From Straminergon stramineum (lineage: Eukaryota > Streptophyta > Bryopsida > Hypnales > Calliergonaceae), in NCBI GenBank assembly GCA_963920665.1, contig OY987265.1, positions 15,195,001 to 15,259,000 of the forward strand: 64,000 nucleotides of DNA, read 5' to 3'. Every line of letters starts with the position of its first letter. The stretch's first letter is position 1. Made by a program: the position numbers and the translations under genes. Below are positions 47,741 to 62,004 of the stretch, in pieces. Under the pieces are notes generated by a model that made no database searches, was not told the DNA's origin, and saw only the letters and a program-made list of their open reading frames with translations.

Positions 47741-49074
47741 GAGGGTCTTTTTAAGTTTTGATCTAGGTTTTTGAAGTGATTTAGAGGGCCCTTAAAGTTT
47801 TGATGTAGCCTTTTGGCTTTTGGCTTTGCAAAAAAGCTACTGGTAATTACTAGGTCAAACAATTAGGAATTCAATATATGTCATTGCCCTATTACAATGA
47901 TTTGTACAATTAGTACATATAACAATAAATTATCAAAGCTACACTATTTGAAGTAATGCAAGTTGAAATACTATTAAATTTTATCATTTTTATCATTTTT
48001 TTTGTAGAGACCCTAATTTCAAAGGTGATACTAATCCCCCCTACTAATAGTTCAAAAATAGTATGGTTTATTTGTTGTACAAGATATTTAGTCTTAGAAA
48101 GGAAAAAAAAATTGTAATATTCATTTATAAGGCCATTATTAGTTCATATTAGAATTTATATCCAAGCACAATGTAATGAAATTAATGAACTTTTTAATTT
48201 TAACAAAATGAGATAGGATTTGAGAAAGAATTTTCCATTTTGTTTATAAATATTTTATTTTGATGAATTCAATACGAAATTAATTAATCAATTTGATATG
48301 AGCATTTTATATTTTAAATTATTAAAATAAATATCATAAGAAATGTATATTGAATGATTTTTATATAAATATTGCTCTACCAACATCATAGGATTGCAAT
48401 TTGTTTGGGCTAAAATCATAAAATATTATCATCTAATGAGGTAAATTACTTCATGGTCATCAAGGTAAAAATTTCATACAATTGATTTTAGAATCAAAAG
48501 TGGAAATATACAACAAGTGGAGAGCAAAAGCCTTCTTGCAATTTTAGTCAACAAAATTTATTTATTTTGAAAATTCAAATATTTGTCACTACAAGAAAAC
48601 CCCGTGTTATTTTGACAAGTTCAAAAATGTGGAAATATGTTTTTCTAACATCACGCATGATCCCTTGGATGTCCAACAAAATTTATCTAGATTGATGTGG
48701 CACAAACACTTGAAAATCTAAGAAAACAAGCTTTGTTTTTAATGTGATGTTTGCTTAGACATGATCAAAAAAGGTGACAAAAGTGCACCATGTAGCGACC
48801 ATGTCACCTCTACATAAGCACTATGTGGGCAAATAGTATCACATCAACAACTTTTTCATTGGGTCCCTTGATGACATAGAATATGATGTGGAAGGCACAT
48901 AGCATTGACTTGGGAGAAGAAAATTCATGACATGTCTAGTGTGTTGTGACCCGGTTCTTGTCTATGTGGATTTCTACTATGACATGCATATGTTTTTTCA
49001 GACATCAAGTATGACATGAGTTTAATTTTTTTGAATGTCATGTAGCATCCATTGCATGTTACAACACGTCTATA
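47741..49074. other. AT-rich intergenic DNA
   Basis: No gene. A CACTACAAGAAAA motif at about 48588 resembles a CACTA-type terminus, but no matching right end was confirmed. Confidence 0.4.
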
Positions 49075-49190
49075 CATCACAAAGTATAGAACTTGTGGAT
49101 TTTCAACAGCTATCATGTGGTTATTGATGTTTCATGGGTGTGCATGTTAATTTATAATTTATCGCATCATTACGATGCACTTGATTACTA
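49075..49190 (+). repeat. Single-arm copy of the hairpin repeat
   Basis: Contains catcacaaagtatagaac, atcatgtggttat, tttatcgcatcattacgatg and related blocks of the arms at 50893-51188, but with only one arm. Confidence 0.65.
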
Positions 49191-50892
49191 CATCGATCTG
49201 GCACTATTTTGTAATTAGTATTAACTACATGGCTTCAATACGTTAATCAAATGAACAAAAAAGACACAAATTATACATGTAAAATAGTTATCATTGTCAT
49301 GCATTTTATGTGCGTTACAATACACGAAAAATTCATGACAATAATGTCATTGCTCTTTGTATTGTGATAACTCTTATTTAATGGTGCAATTTTTAAGATA
49401 TAAACTGAAATTGATTTGTGTGTATTAATCAAGTTCTTGCATTTTGTGAATTGAAACATTTACTATTGTAGCTTCAAAATGAACTACAAAAACAAACATG
49501 ACCACCAAATCCATGATTATTATAGGCCACACAACTTCAACTGAATTCAGTAGAAGGCCACCAAGAAACACGATTGTGTAGTGAAGGAATCACTTCATCA
49601 ATACCAAAATATGGCTTGAGTTGAATCTATCTATCGGCCACCATGAAACTTGATGACATTGTAAAAGGATCACTTCATTGGTTTCTAACAAGGATGGTGG
49701 GTGGAGAGGCCCTTTTAATACTAGAATCCATTGTCCATCATGAACACTCAAAGGATATGGGATAACTTGAAGATGAGAGCTTGATTGGGCCTTGTCAAAA
49801 CATAGGAATTGTGTTGAAAGTTGAAATTTAGACCTCAGTTACTCATAGTATAATAATTTTTTTCAAAAAATTTTGAATAGAGAAAAGTTGGTAAATCAAG
49901 ATGGATTTCATCCCCAAAATACTGTTTGAGATTTAAAGCCTCCAATCAAAATTTATGGACAAAATTCAAGGAGAATGTTTGAAAATGTCCAAAAAATGTC
50001 ACTTCTAACTCGTCTTTGAACTTTTTTAAGTTCAAAGTTTTTTGAAAAAATTTATTCTCCTATGCCTAAATGACGTTTGAATTTCTACTTTCAACACAAT
50101 TCCTACTTTTTAATTGACCTCATACTAAAATTGTGAAAGATAAAAAAAGCATTAGATGAAATCCACCTCTTATAAAGGGCTACGAGTCCCCATGAGTTTT
50201 GGGATTGTGGGAACTCAACCACAGTAGTTAGCTGACGTGGACGAAGTTCAGCCTTGTCAGATTATAATAAAAATATAAAATTTGAATTTAAAAAAATATT
50301 TTAATATTATTTTTTAATTCTTTATTTATTTCTTTAATTCTAGCATGAACTGGCTAGGTTCATAGCATGGAGAATTAGCATGAAACGTTCCTTTAGTGCT
50401 AGTGAAAAACATCTAATGTGCAATGTTAGTGCAATAACTATGCATTGACATGATGTTATGTGATTATTGCACAAGCTTGATATGTCTTACATAAGCACTA
50501 ATGTTGCATGAAGTCAATCACCCATCACTAAACCATTGAAATTGTACATTTTTAGTTGCGCATAATTATCGTGTAACATTAACACTTCAAATTCAAATAT
50601 AAATGACATGCCTAAAACGCACTATAATTATGAATGTCAATATTGTGTTGTAACAATGTTTTCAAATGAATGAATGTAATATGAAAGTAGTGCCCAACAA
50701 AAATTGTACGATTACTTTTGACGATTCGTGACAGAGGAACTTTGTGATGTAGTGAGGACATTGTCATACATATAGATGACTTCTTTCCCCAAATTGGATT
50801 ATTGGCTCATCACCTTTGTAACATTAACCCCAAAGAATGGATATATATATTCCTTCGTATTAGCCATTTTCCAAAGTTCAATATTCAGACAA
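49191..50892. other. AT-rich intergenic DNA
   Basis: No gene recognised. Some tatcggccaccatgaaac and aaggccaccaagaaaca duplication occurs near 49,553-49,650. Confidence 0.4.
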
Positions 50893-51188
50893 CATCACAA
50901 AGTTTAGAACCTGTGGTTTGTCAACAATTATCATGTGGTTATCATTGTTTCATGGATTCGCACATTAATATACAATTTAGCCCATCATTACAATGCATTA
51001 CTTTACAATTTATCGCATTGTTACGATGCATTACTTTCAATTGCAAATAATGCATTGTAATGATGCGATAAATTGTAAAGTAATGCATCATAATGATGCG
51101 CTAAATTGAATATTAACATGCAAACCCTTGAAACAACGATAACCACATGATAATTGTTGACAAACCACAGGTTCTAAACTTTGTGATG
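50893..51188. repeat. 296-bp foldback element (141-bp arms, 14-bp loop)
   Basis: Left arm 50893-51033 and right arm 51048-51188 are reverse complements with about 13 mismatches in 141. The outermost 51 bases of each arm are perfectly paired. The centre repeats taatgcatt-gtaatgatgcg motifs. The transcript of either strand would form a long hairpin. No coding content. Confidence 0.9.
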
Positions 51189-51455
51189 AATGACTTCAAG
51201 ACAATTGGATGCATACTTCCGAAATAAAAATACTATTAAACACACCATGACTTTTCAAATACCTATAAAATCTAAATAATTTGTATTCTAGAAATTGTCT
51301 CAAAAATGATAACATGCCACATAAACACTTTTAAAATATAAAAAACATTCAAATATTAGATAGCCATCGGAATGAGGTTCACTATCCTATTTAAGAAAAA
51401 ATGCTTGGCATATCTCTTGATGATCTACCTTTAGTTAGTTGGACCAATGTTGTTA

Positions 51456-52379
51456 TTAACTTCTAAAGGACCAAGAAGCCCATTTCATAGGGCTTTTTGA
51501 GAACTTGGGCATGCTCTATTGACTTCATATTTTGAAATTTTTCCACTAATTTCTTAGGATACGTGCTACTCATGATAATCTACATGCAAAGCTTTGTTTC
51601 ATGTCATTTTGGAAAAATATTGCAAAAGTTAGAAGGGTTTCTTTGATTTCAATGTCAAACCAAGGTGCAAAAAATACACTCTAAAATTATATTTATTATT
51701 TTTTGGAGATTGTACATATTGATACCTTATAAAAAACATTTGGATCATTCAGTTCCAAATAGTGAGGTAAAAATTATGAGGAGTTTTATTTTGCAAGCAA
51801 TTAAGGCAGACAAAACATATAATGTTGTCTTTTGTTCTCAATTTTGAGAATTAAAAATTTTAAAAATTTTAAAATGACATCAATTTTTTACTAGAATTTT
51901 CTTAAATTGGGATTAATAATTCTCGAAATAATTCTTCCCAAATTTATTAGCATATTATTTCTATCTTTCATTTAGTAAAACCTTTCACTTTATAATTTAA
52001 AAAATATCATAGACTATTATGAAATTTTTGTGGTTAAATTTTTTTACATATGTTCTCAACCCATTTTCTAACATATTGACTAAAATACACAAGTTATAGG
52101 ATATACTTGTTTTTTTTCTAAAAATGTTGAAAGACAAAACTTCACCTTTTGGAAGGAATAGAGAAACCTATATTTTGAAGTTTAGAAGCACATTGAACTT
52201 GCAATTGGTGAGGATATTCACTCTAAAATTTTGGGACATGTACTTGAACAAGTTAGCCAAAGGATCATATGATTGGATTTGTTAAAAAATAAATATTGAT
52301 GAAGATTTGACCTTGCTTTGGGGACAAGTATTTTGAAGTAATTTTGGACCTCCAAACATAAAAGAATTTTTGGGGTTAA
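51456..52379 (+). repeat. TTAA-bounded 924-bp element, diverged copy F
   Basis: Left end TTAACTTCTAAAGGACCAAG, right end TTTTGGGGTTAA. Length and motif order (a ccaaatagtgaggtaaaaattatgag block at the centre) agree with copies A-E, but sequence identity is lower. Confidence 0.5.
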
Positions 52380-53139
52380 TGTTATGGAGAAATACTACAT
52401 ATTGAAGCTCTTGAAAATCCTAAACAATATTCCTAAAGCACAACAAAGGTCAAGTATAATATAGGTTCCTAGAAGCTTGGGCAATTTTTTGCCTAATAAT
52501 TAATTAAAGTCCAACATATAGTTAGGCAACCCCAAAATTGATTTATTAAAATTGGGCAATTTTAAAATATTATTAAAATAAGTTAGGCATTCATCTAGGT
52601 TGTTCTTTTAATTTTGTATTAGTTGCTCCTACTTTCATCTGAGACACCTACTTTTATCTAAGTCCTTGTCTTGACCTCCAAACCCTAAGCTCTCTACCTT
52701 GTGTGATAAGGTTTTGTTAAGTGTCAAGGTTTAATTGCGTGTGAGAAATATATATACTTTGTAAAAATTTTGCTTTAAAATGGTAAGGCAAAAAACTTAT
52801 ATATATATATATTTACACTTATTGACAAAGAGATTCAAGATTGTGTGAAGTGAATTGAATTTCTATGAATTAGGCAATCCTTTAATATATGTATATATAA
52901 TTTTTTGGAGGCAAACTAGTTTAGTCTTTTTACAAAAATTTAGGCACCCTCTTAATTCTTTATTTTCTAACTAAGCTGCTACAAAGCTATTGCAAACTAA
53001 CTACACTTGGTTCTGACCAATTTGTAAAACTCAATTTTACAAATTCTTGCCTACAATATCCTACTATTATTTATGAGAGCCTAGGATCACTTTTGGATAA
53101 ACTTATTTTCAACTAAAACTTCATTTGAAACTTCATAAT
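52380..53139. other. AT-rich intergenic DNA
   Basis: Nothing identifiable; short tatata runs only. Confidence 0.4.
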
Positions 53140-53400
53140 TTAACCTCTAAACATCCAGAGTCTTCTTTAGAATTGATGGTTTGAGAAAAATCATTATAAA
53201 GTGCTATTTGGAAGAATATTTTGGAATTGATATATAGATAAAAGCCATAGATTTTGAGTTGTAGATTCCATCCCTACTATTAGATTCACCAATGCTATCA
53301 CCCATACTTTTTTGTAAATTTGTAAATGAAAATTTCAAAATTCCTTCTAAATTAGATTACAAACAAAATAATACCATTTTTTGAGTAAATTTTGTTGGAA
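53140..53400 (+). repeat. Truncated TTAA-type element
   Basis: Begins TTAACCTCTAAACATCC and matches 429-720 closely (gagtctt, then tttgagaaaaatcattata and gaagaatattttggaat). The right end is lost where the Rab7 promoter region begins. Confidence 0.6.
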
Positions 53401-53496
53401 TGTCCGAAGCAAGTTATTCATTAGCTTCTCCGTCCATAAACATGCTGATGCCATTCCACATTTCCACCGGCCTTGGAGCCTAATTACAGGCCCAAT

Positions 53497-53532
53497 AAAG
53501 ATGCCCTAAACTTTAAAGTTTAGGGCATCTTT
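53497..53532. promoter_or_regulatory. 36-bp perfect palindrome upstream of Rab7
   Basis: AAAGATGCCCTAAACTTT (53497-53514) is followed directly by its exact reverse complement. It lies about 430 bases before the Rab7 start codon. It may be a regulatory dyad or a collapsed remnant of transposon termini. Confidence 0.6.
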
Positions 53533-53960
53533 GAAAGAGTGAAAGCAAAAGGAGTCCGGGACTGAGCTGGCATCCCCTAGCTGGAACCGCCAACTCACCA
53601 AACGGACGGTCCCACAGACCCATCCCGGGAAACCTGGCATGTACCGACCCGTTCCCGTCCCCATCCCGTCCCCTTGCGCATGTTTGAGTGTCGACTATGC
53701 AGTTTACCCCCAGTCGAAACTCCGTTTTCTCAAATCTTCGTCCTCCACTCCGTCTCCGCCTTTGGAATTCTCTCTTCAATTCCTTCCCAACGCCCTCTCT
53801 CTTGCTTCCTTTCGTCTCCTACAGTCCCGGATCTCCATTTTTCAAACAACAGGAATCTCTGTTTTTCTTTTTTCCTTTTACCGTTCAGGATTTTGGAAAA
53901 TTTCGAGAGTGTTAGAGAGGAAACAAGTGCAGGAGGTGGGAGAAGAATAAGCGTTCTGCG

Positions 53961-56072
<2,112 letters not shown>

Positions 56073-57026
56073 AGTAAATGGAATTACTGCAATGTTACCT
56101 GCCTGAATCTTCCCAGTGGCCAGATGGACAAAGGTTGGGTGACCATTCCACTATCTCTAACCGATCTGCATTATGCTGTCTCAAGTGATGCTGCGACTGG
56201 ATCACCGAATGTGTTTTACACTGACGCTGTTTTGGTGTTGTAGCGATCAGCACAGTTGATCCGTTTTGTGTAGATTGTTTGTGGGGCTATTTCGTGGGTA
56301 TCATTCTGGAAAGGGGGCTCTTCATGCTTGGTCCAATTCGAGTGTAAGTAGGGTAGCGCAGCGGTATCAAGAAGTATCAATGTTTTTGTAGGAGTGCAGT
56401 TACAAATACAGACAGCTGTGCGTCCGATTAGTAGGGGTGAAGGTGGAGTACAGTATCATTAACTCAACCTTCCCCTTGCTCTATGTACGGTATAATAGTA
56501 GTGAAAGAGGTGGGACGGAGGTTGGTAGGGGTATGTGTGCAATAAGGATGTACGTATGGCTTTTGGGTTGATGGTTTTCCACAAAGACTATTCATGTATC
56601 TGACCAAGGAGGTTCCAGTGGCCAGTTGCCAGTGGCCGATATGCGGTTTTTGAATTTGATTGATAAGCTTTTGTAGCATCTGTGATTTGAAAATATGGTT
56701 TACTAGGATATGGAAATACAATTTGAGTTTGCGTTGTCTGAGGAATTACTTGGTGGGGTTGGGTTTAGTTTTGTAACATACCGTTTAGATTGATTTCACT
56801 TAACAGTCTTTAGCAGTTGGGTGACTACACCATTGTCTAATGTTGATAGTAATCGAGAGAAGAGGCTAGAAAGTCTTGACATACACCATAGGTGATGCAA
56901 GGCACTCACTATGAGCAATATATATGCACTCCCCTTCATCTATCAGGAAATGTTTAGAGAGTGTAATCGGACATTCAGTGGAAGAGGTAGAGTGCACACA
57001 CTGAATGGAAGGTTGAATGTTTACAA
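56073..57026. other. 3' flank of Rab7
   Basis: Likely 3' UTR for the first several hundred bases (no coding capacity), then unassigned DNA. Confidence 0.45.
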
Positions 57027-58104
57027 ACAGTACCCGGCAACCAAGTTACGGACTCTTCTTTTGAAACTTTCATAAACGAGTTTGGTGATGAACTTCACGT
57101 GAATGCACAATAATCAATTCTCCAAAATTGCACGTGGTTTGAGTAGCGGTTGCATGTTGTGGTCGTGGTTTGAGTAGTGGTTGCATATTGTGGTTGTTGT
57201 GAAGTGGCAAAGGTTACATTACATTAATCTCAATGTCTTTTAACAAAGTAACGATTGGGTGAGAGAAGTCGTATTCAGTGGGTGAAAGTAGTACATCTTA
57301 GACATAGATGTAGGTGTAGATGTGTGCATTCCAACTTGTATAAGCACAATGGAGTTTTGCTTTTACACTATAGTTCAAATTAGGGGGGTGGATTGCATTT
57401 CATGTCATTTTCCAGGAAGAATTGTCACAATTTAAGAAGTACCTTGTAGCCTGTTCTTGTGTTCACAGTGAACTCTCATGACAAAAGAGAAGGCTTGCAT
57501 TGTTGGTATCAGCATGACTTGTTAAACATTGTGCCACAAGCAGGTGAACTGCTCCTGATTTAGTTGACTTTGTATATAAAATAACATTATCTGACTTTTA
57601 TTTCCTCCATGACCATCCAAATGACATGATTATCATGAAAGATGGTGCCCCAGCACATCACAAATGTCTCTCTAATAGGTGGAGAGAAACTCATAGCCAT
57701 GACAATCAAATTGGCCACCAAACTCTCCGGCTTTGAACCCAGTAGAGAATCTATGGAAAATTGTACGAGAGGATGTTTAAAAATAGTATCAACCTCATAA
57801 CATGGGACAAATCGCTGCAGCAATTCGATGTCCATGGGAAGAAGTCTCCAAAGACACTGTTGTTCTCATTTTCACAATGACTCATAGAAAGGCTTGTTAT
57901 TGATGCTGGAGGTGGAAGTACTACATGGTAGACATCATGCCAAAGTAATCCAAATTGTTGTATATTTTTACTTTTGTATGAGAAAATATTATACAAAGTG
58001 AAAATAGTCTCTCTAAGCTTTCCATTGCACTTCACGATTCTCAATTCCATGAAATTTTGAATATTTGACATCATTTCGGATTTCAGTCTGCACAGTACCC
58101 GGCA
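57027..58104 (+). mobile_element. Tc1-type (DD34E) transposase remnant with flanking 13-bp direct repeats
   Basis: The plus strand carries pieces of a Tc1/mariner transposase. DGAPAH (57641-57658) is the second catalytic Asp block. After a one-base frameshift, WPPNSPALNPVENLW (from 57712) contains the final catalytic Glu. A further in-frame part (NMGQIAAAIRCPWEEV to TMTHRKAC, then WKYYMVDIMPK) runs to 57948, interrupted by stops at 57778 and after TMTHRKACY. The spacing from Asp to Glu is 101 bases, i.e. 34 residues after allowing for one lost base: the DD34E signature of Tc1. The 13-mer ACAGTACCCGGCA stands at 57027 and again at 58092 in the same orientation; inverted termini were not found. 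Dead copy. Confidence 0.8.
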
Positions 58105-58960
58105 GTGGGGGCTTCACGTATCTACGCACAACTTCTGTTGAGAATGTGAGTGTAAACACAGAGGCCCGATTGCCAATTGTTAGTGATCCATAGTCTACAG
58201 ACGATGGCTGGTGCCTTACTCAGTTTTCGGACTCAGCTACGAGCCAGAAAAAATCATTACAGCAACAAAATACGAAATCGGCGCTGCGATCTTCACTACA
58301 AAGTTACAAACAATACATCTCAATCTTCCAACTTCAGAACCCTCCTGGAGTGATTCAACAAGAAACGAACAAGAAATGCAACATAGTGATGAGAAGAGAC
58401 AGAAGGTCAGAAATCTCGTGTGGAAAACACTGGAATCACTGCATCGTGGATGCTATCCAAGCATGTTATCGTCATCCCTAGACTGTCCTTCTTCGATCAG
58501 ACATCAGCCCTATGATAATCACACTATACTAGGGACGACCTACGAAACCCTATTTTCATGGAATCAAAACTGGTGGTCAGAAATCTCGTGTGGAAAACAC
58601 TGGATTCATGGCATCTCAGACGCTCTCCTCTTACGAATATCATCGTTCCGCCGTTTGTTCATCAAAACTAACGTACCCTAACCCAGAACAGAAAAAGCCA
58701 AGAACAAGAATATGTGCGACCTTATTCAACCTCCATTGCGATTCTCGCGTTAAGAAGGGCTGGTTGGAAGGTCACTTAACACAATCTATGCGGCTGATAA
58801 ACTTGCCATGTGCTGGAGCCTCTCGGCACACAGTTCGGCCAGCGCACACCTCGATAGACGGACAAAAACCCTAATGCAAAACAGCCTGCAACGTTATCGA
58901 CCAGGAAGACAATCAGATGCGGAAACAACACATGATGAAATTTGAAGGAGCTCAGCATTG
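58105..58960 (+). other. Unassigned segment with 156-codon open frame and internal duplication
   Basis: The open frame at 58211-58681 has balanced composition and no recognised domain. A 30-base exact duplication lies within it (58405-58434 and 58575-58604; ggtcagaaatctcgtgtgga and onward), offset 170. That offset is not a multiple of three, so the two copies are read in different frames (VRNLVWKTLES, then WSEISCGKHW). This argues against selection on the protein. Confidence 0.3.
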
Positions 58961-61900
58961 CTACCCTGAGGCAAAAATATATTCTAACTTGAGAGGGCAT
59001 TGCCAGGAAGAACAATGGAGAGTGCAATTCAAAATATTCTATCAGAACCACAAGTAAGTTTGAAGGTGCTCCTTTGTATGCGCCCCAAACCCTAACCCTA
59101 ATCGCAGCCCGCCGAAGTTGTACTCAATTTTTTATTGATACCCTGGAAATACCCGGTTGTCGCTTTAGATCAAGTTCTAAGAGCATCTCCAGCGGTGGAA
59201 GTGAAGAAGACTCCGTATGATATTCTAAATATTTAAATAATTTAGGTTTATGGTTGGAGGACTCAATTTCAAGCGTAATCCCAAAAGTGTGCTATAATGA
59301 ATCCAATGAAAAAGTAGATTGTTGTTGCACAATGTCCAAAGAAAAGACATTGAAATTAGAGCACAATTCTAGAACATTTACTGATTCTTCTTTTCCCTTG
59401 AAGAATTTTTCATGTTGCATTCAAATTTCATTTTATAACTTCAACTAAATTGAGTACCATTTTGATTGAAAGTCATTGATATTAAAAAAATTCATTAGGT
59501 TTTGGGTCATCCTATTGTATTCTCACAACTCACTCCATGTGTATATCTATGAATCTTATAGAAATTCATCTCTAAGAGAATGTCTATGGTCCATGTTGAA
59601 AAAAGATCTATTACAAGAAATTGAAAAATGGTTGGTTGAAGCAAAGAGAATCACTATTGGTTAAGGTTTTATGCCATAACATATGCCATCATTTGATTGT
59701 TTCTCTTGCACTTAGGGACCTTATACTTTTTCCTCTTTTGCTTGAAGTAAGCTCTTCCATGCAAAGAAGAGAATAAAACAACAATTTTGAGTTTCATCTC
59801 ATCTCTACAAAAAAAACTTGAATTTCACAAGTGCAAAATTGTTTATTTGCAAGGGAGCAAGCATGGGAGGGGTGGATAGGTTGAAAAAGAATTTTTGATC
59901 ATCCTTCATCTTCAAAAATTTCATGTTGTGTTTTGCAAAAAATATATAATAACATCATTTACAAAAATATTTTAATGTTTTTTTTGTCTTTTCATTTAAA
60001 CCTTGAATTCCTACAACATTTTTTGATCAAAAACCACTCAAAAATGTCAATTCTATTGCATTGAGTCGAGAAAACATAACAACAAAAATTTTGAATTTTG
60101 AACCACATGGTCTCACATTAATCTTTTATAAAACATGTGGGAAAAGTTTTATACAAGGTATGGAATAATAGGTCCCATTGAAAAAATTACATAATGATAG
60201 TGTGTGAAAAAAGAAATAAAAAAATAATTCATATGCCCCTATAAAATAGTGATTGTTCGTAGCTATATCCTTATTTTTTTAACACACTGACCTCCCCCCC
60301 CTCCCCTGTTTTGGAGAGACATTGCCACACAGGATTATAAGACTTTGGATCTTCTTAACTTTAATTTTTTCTCTATAGGTTTTTATTTTGAGAAAATTTA
60401 TATTGAATAATTGAATTGAGTCTTGGAAAAAATCTTTATTAAATAAAACTTTCTTTTCATCCTTTAAAAAATTATTAAGTAGAAGTAGGTTAGAGATGGA
60501 AAGAAAAACTAAATCATTAATAGTTCTTAGAGTAGCATAAATTCAAACTTCATTTGAACATACTAATTTGGCCATTTTCAAACTTTTGTTCAATTTAGAA
60601 AATGTGAAAAATATATTATCTTTCAAGCTCTAAAAATACATTTGGGATTTAAAGTCTTTAATAAAATGTACCATTTTGATAGTCAAGTTTAGAGAGAGGT
60701 TATAAAACCATGCATCCATGCCTTTGCTGAAATTTGTCCTAAACTTTTGATTTCAAACTCTAAAAACACAACTAGATTTTTAGATTTAAATTTTTTTTGA
60801 ATAAACCACATATTATTGACAAAAACCTTTGAATTTTATTTTATTTTATTTTTTCAATGAAGTGTGAAGTTATACTATGATCTCCATTATGTCATTTTGA
60901 CTTAAATATAAGCTCTCACATATCACATGACATGGATAGTTGTACCTTCTACAACTTCGCTTGTATAAATGTTTGTGTTCTACTTTTTTCCTACAATTCA
61001 AATATTTATTGGTTTATAAGATATGTGATGTATCTATAGTAAGTCTAGTTCATTTGCAATACTTTTATTTGTTGTATGTTGTAATTAGGTTTATAAAACA
61101 AGTTTTCTTCTAAGTCTTTGCAGTCTTTATTAAATACACAAGAAATTCTTTAAGCAATGCGGGTTTGAGATTATGGCATTGGAATCATTAAAATGATCAC
61201 TCATTTTCCCCCTCTCAAACTTCATTTAATATTGTCATTAGGTTTGCAAGTGAAGTCCTACACCAAAGCATTTTTGTGGTCTTTGTTACATTTACTAGAG
61301 GAGTCTTGAAGTGATGTAAAGGTCCGAATGAAGGACACTACAATTTGCAACCGATCCTTGTCCATCCTATTTCTATTGAAAACATTATGAAAATTTGGGA
61401 CAACAAATTTTTTTATGTGAAAATATCTTGTGATTGCATAAGCCCTTTGCCAACAAAATTGATTCATTATAAAAATCTCATTTCTAATGTTGTAAGGCCA
61501 AAACTTTGAACACTCGAATTTTTCAAATGTTTTAAAAAGTATTTCAATATAGAATTCATCTTGCACTTTGTAGCTATCTTTTTTGCATTATGTATCTCAT
61601 GTCTAAATTATCAAACAATTATGTTGCTTTCATATTTTGAGATTTGGCACCTAACCTATTCACATATTATATTAAAGATAAGGAATCTATGTTCAAAATG
61701 AAGATAATTGAAGCCAAACAAGTAGCAACAAAAAAGGGAATGTAAAAAAAGCTCTACAAAATATTTGTGTTGTAGAAAAAATGATCAAAAACCAAGTTTA
61801 ACTATAAGACTCTAGGACCTACATTGGCAAGATCAAGGTTTCCTTCATCTTCCCTTTAATAAATACTATCACTATTTTTCTTAAATAAATTTTATATTTT

Positions 61901-62004
61901 CTAAAAGACACAAAAAATTTCCTTAGGATTTAGTAGGATGTTTTGGTAAGGTGCATACATTGTTTGGAAGAGCCACTTGAAGGTTTCAAGTAGCCATATA
62001 GTCT
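58961..62004. other. AT-rich intergenic DNA
   Basis: A short telomere-like aaaccctaaccctaa run lies at about 59087-59101. Otherwise no gene or clear repeat boundary was seen. Confidence 0.4.

Noticed and set aside
48588..50745. Possible CACTA element starting CACTACAAGAAAA
   Set aside because: A right end GTAGTG exists near 50745, but it agrees only for CACTACA and no 3-bp duplication matches.
58211..58681. 156-codon plus-strand open frame
   Set aside because: The internal 30-base duplication is read in two different frames, which argues against selection on the protein. No domain recognised.
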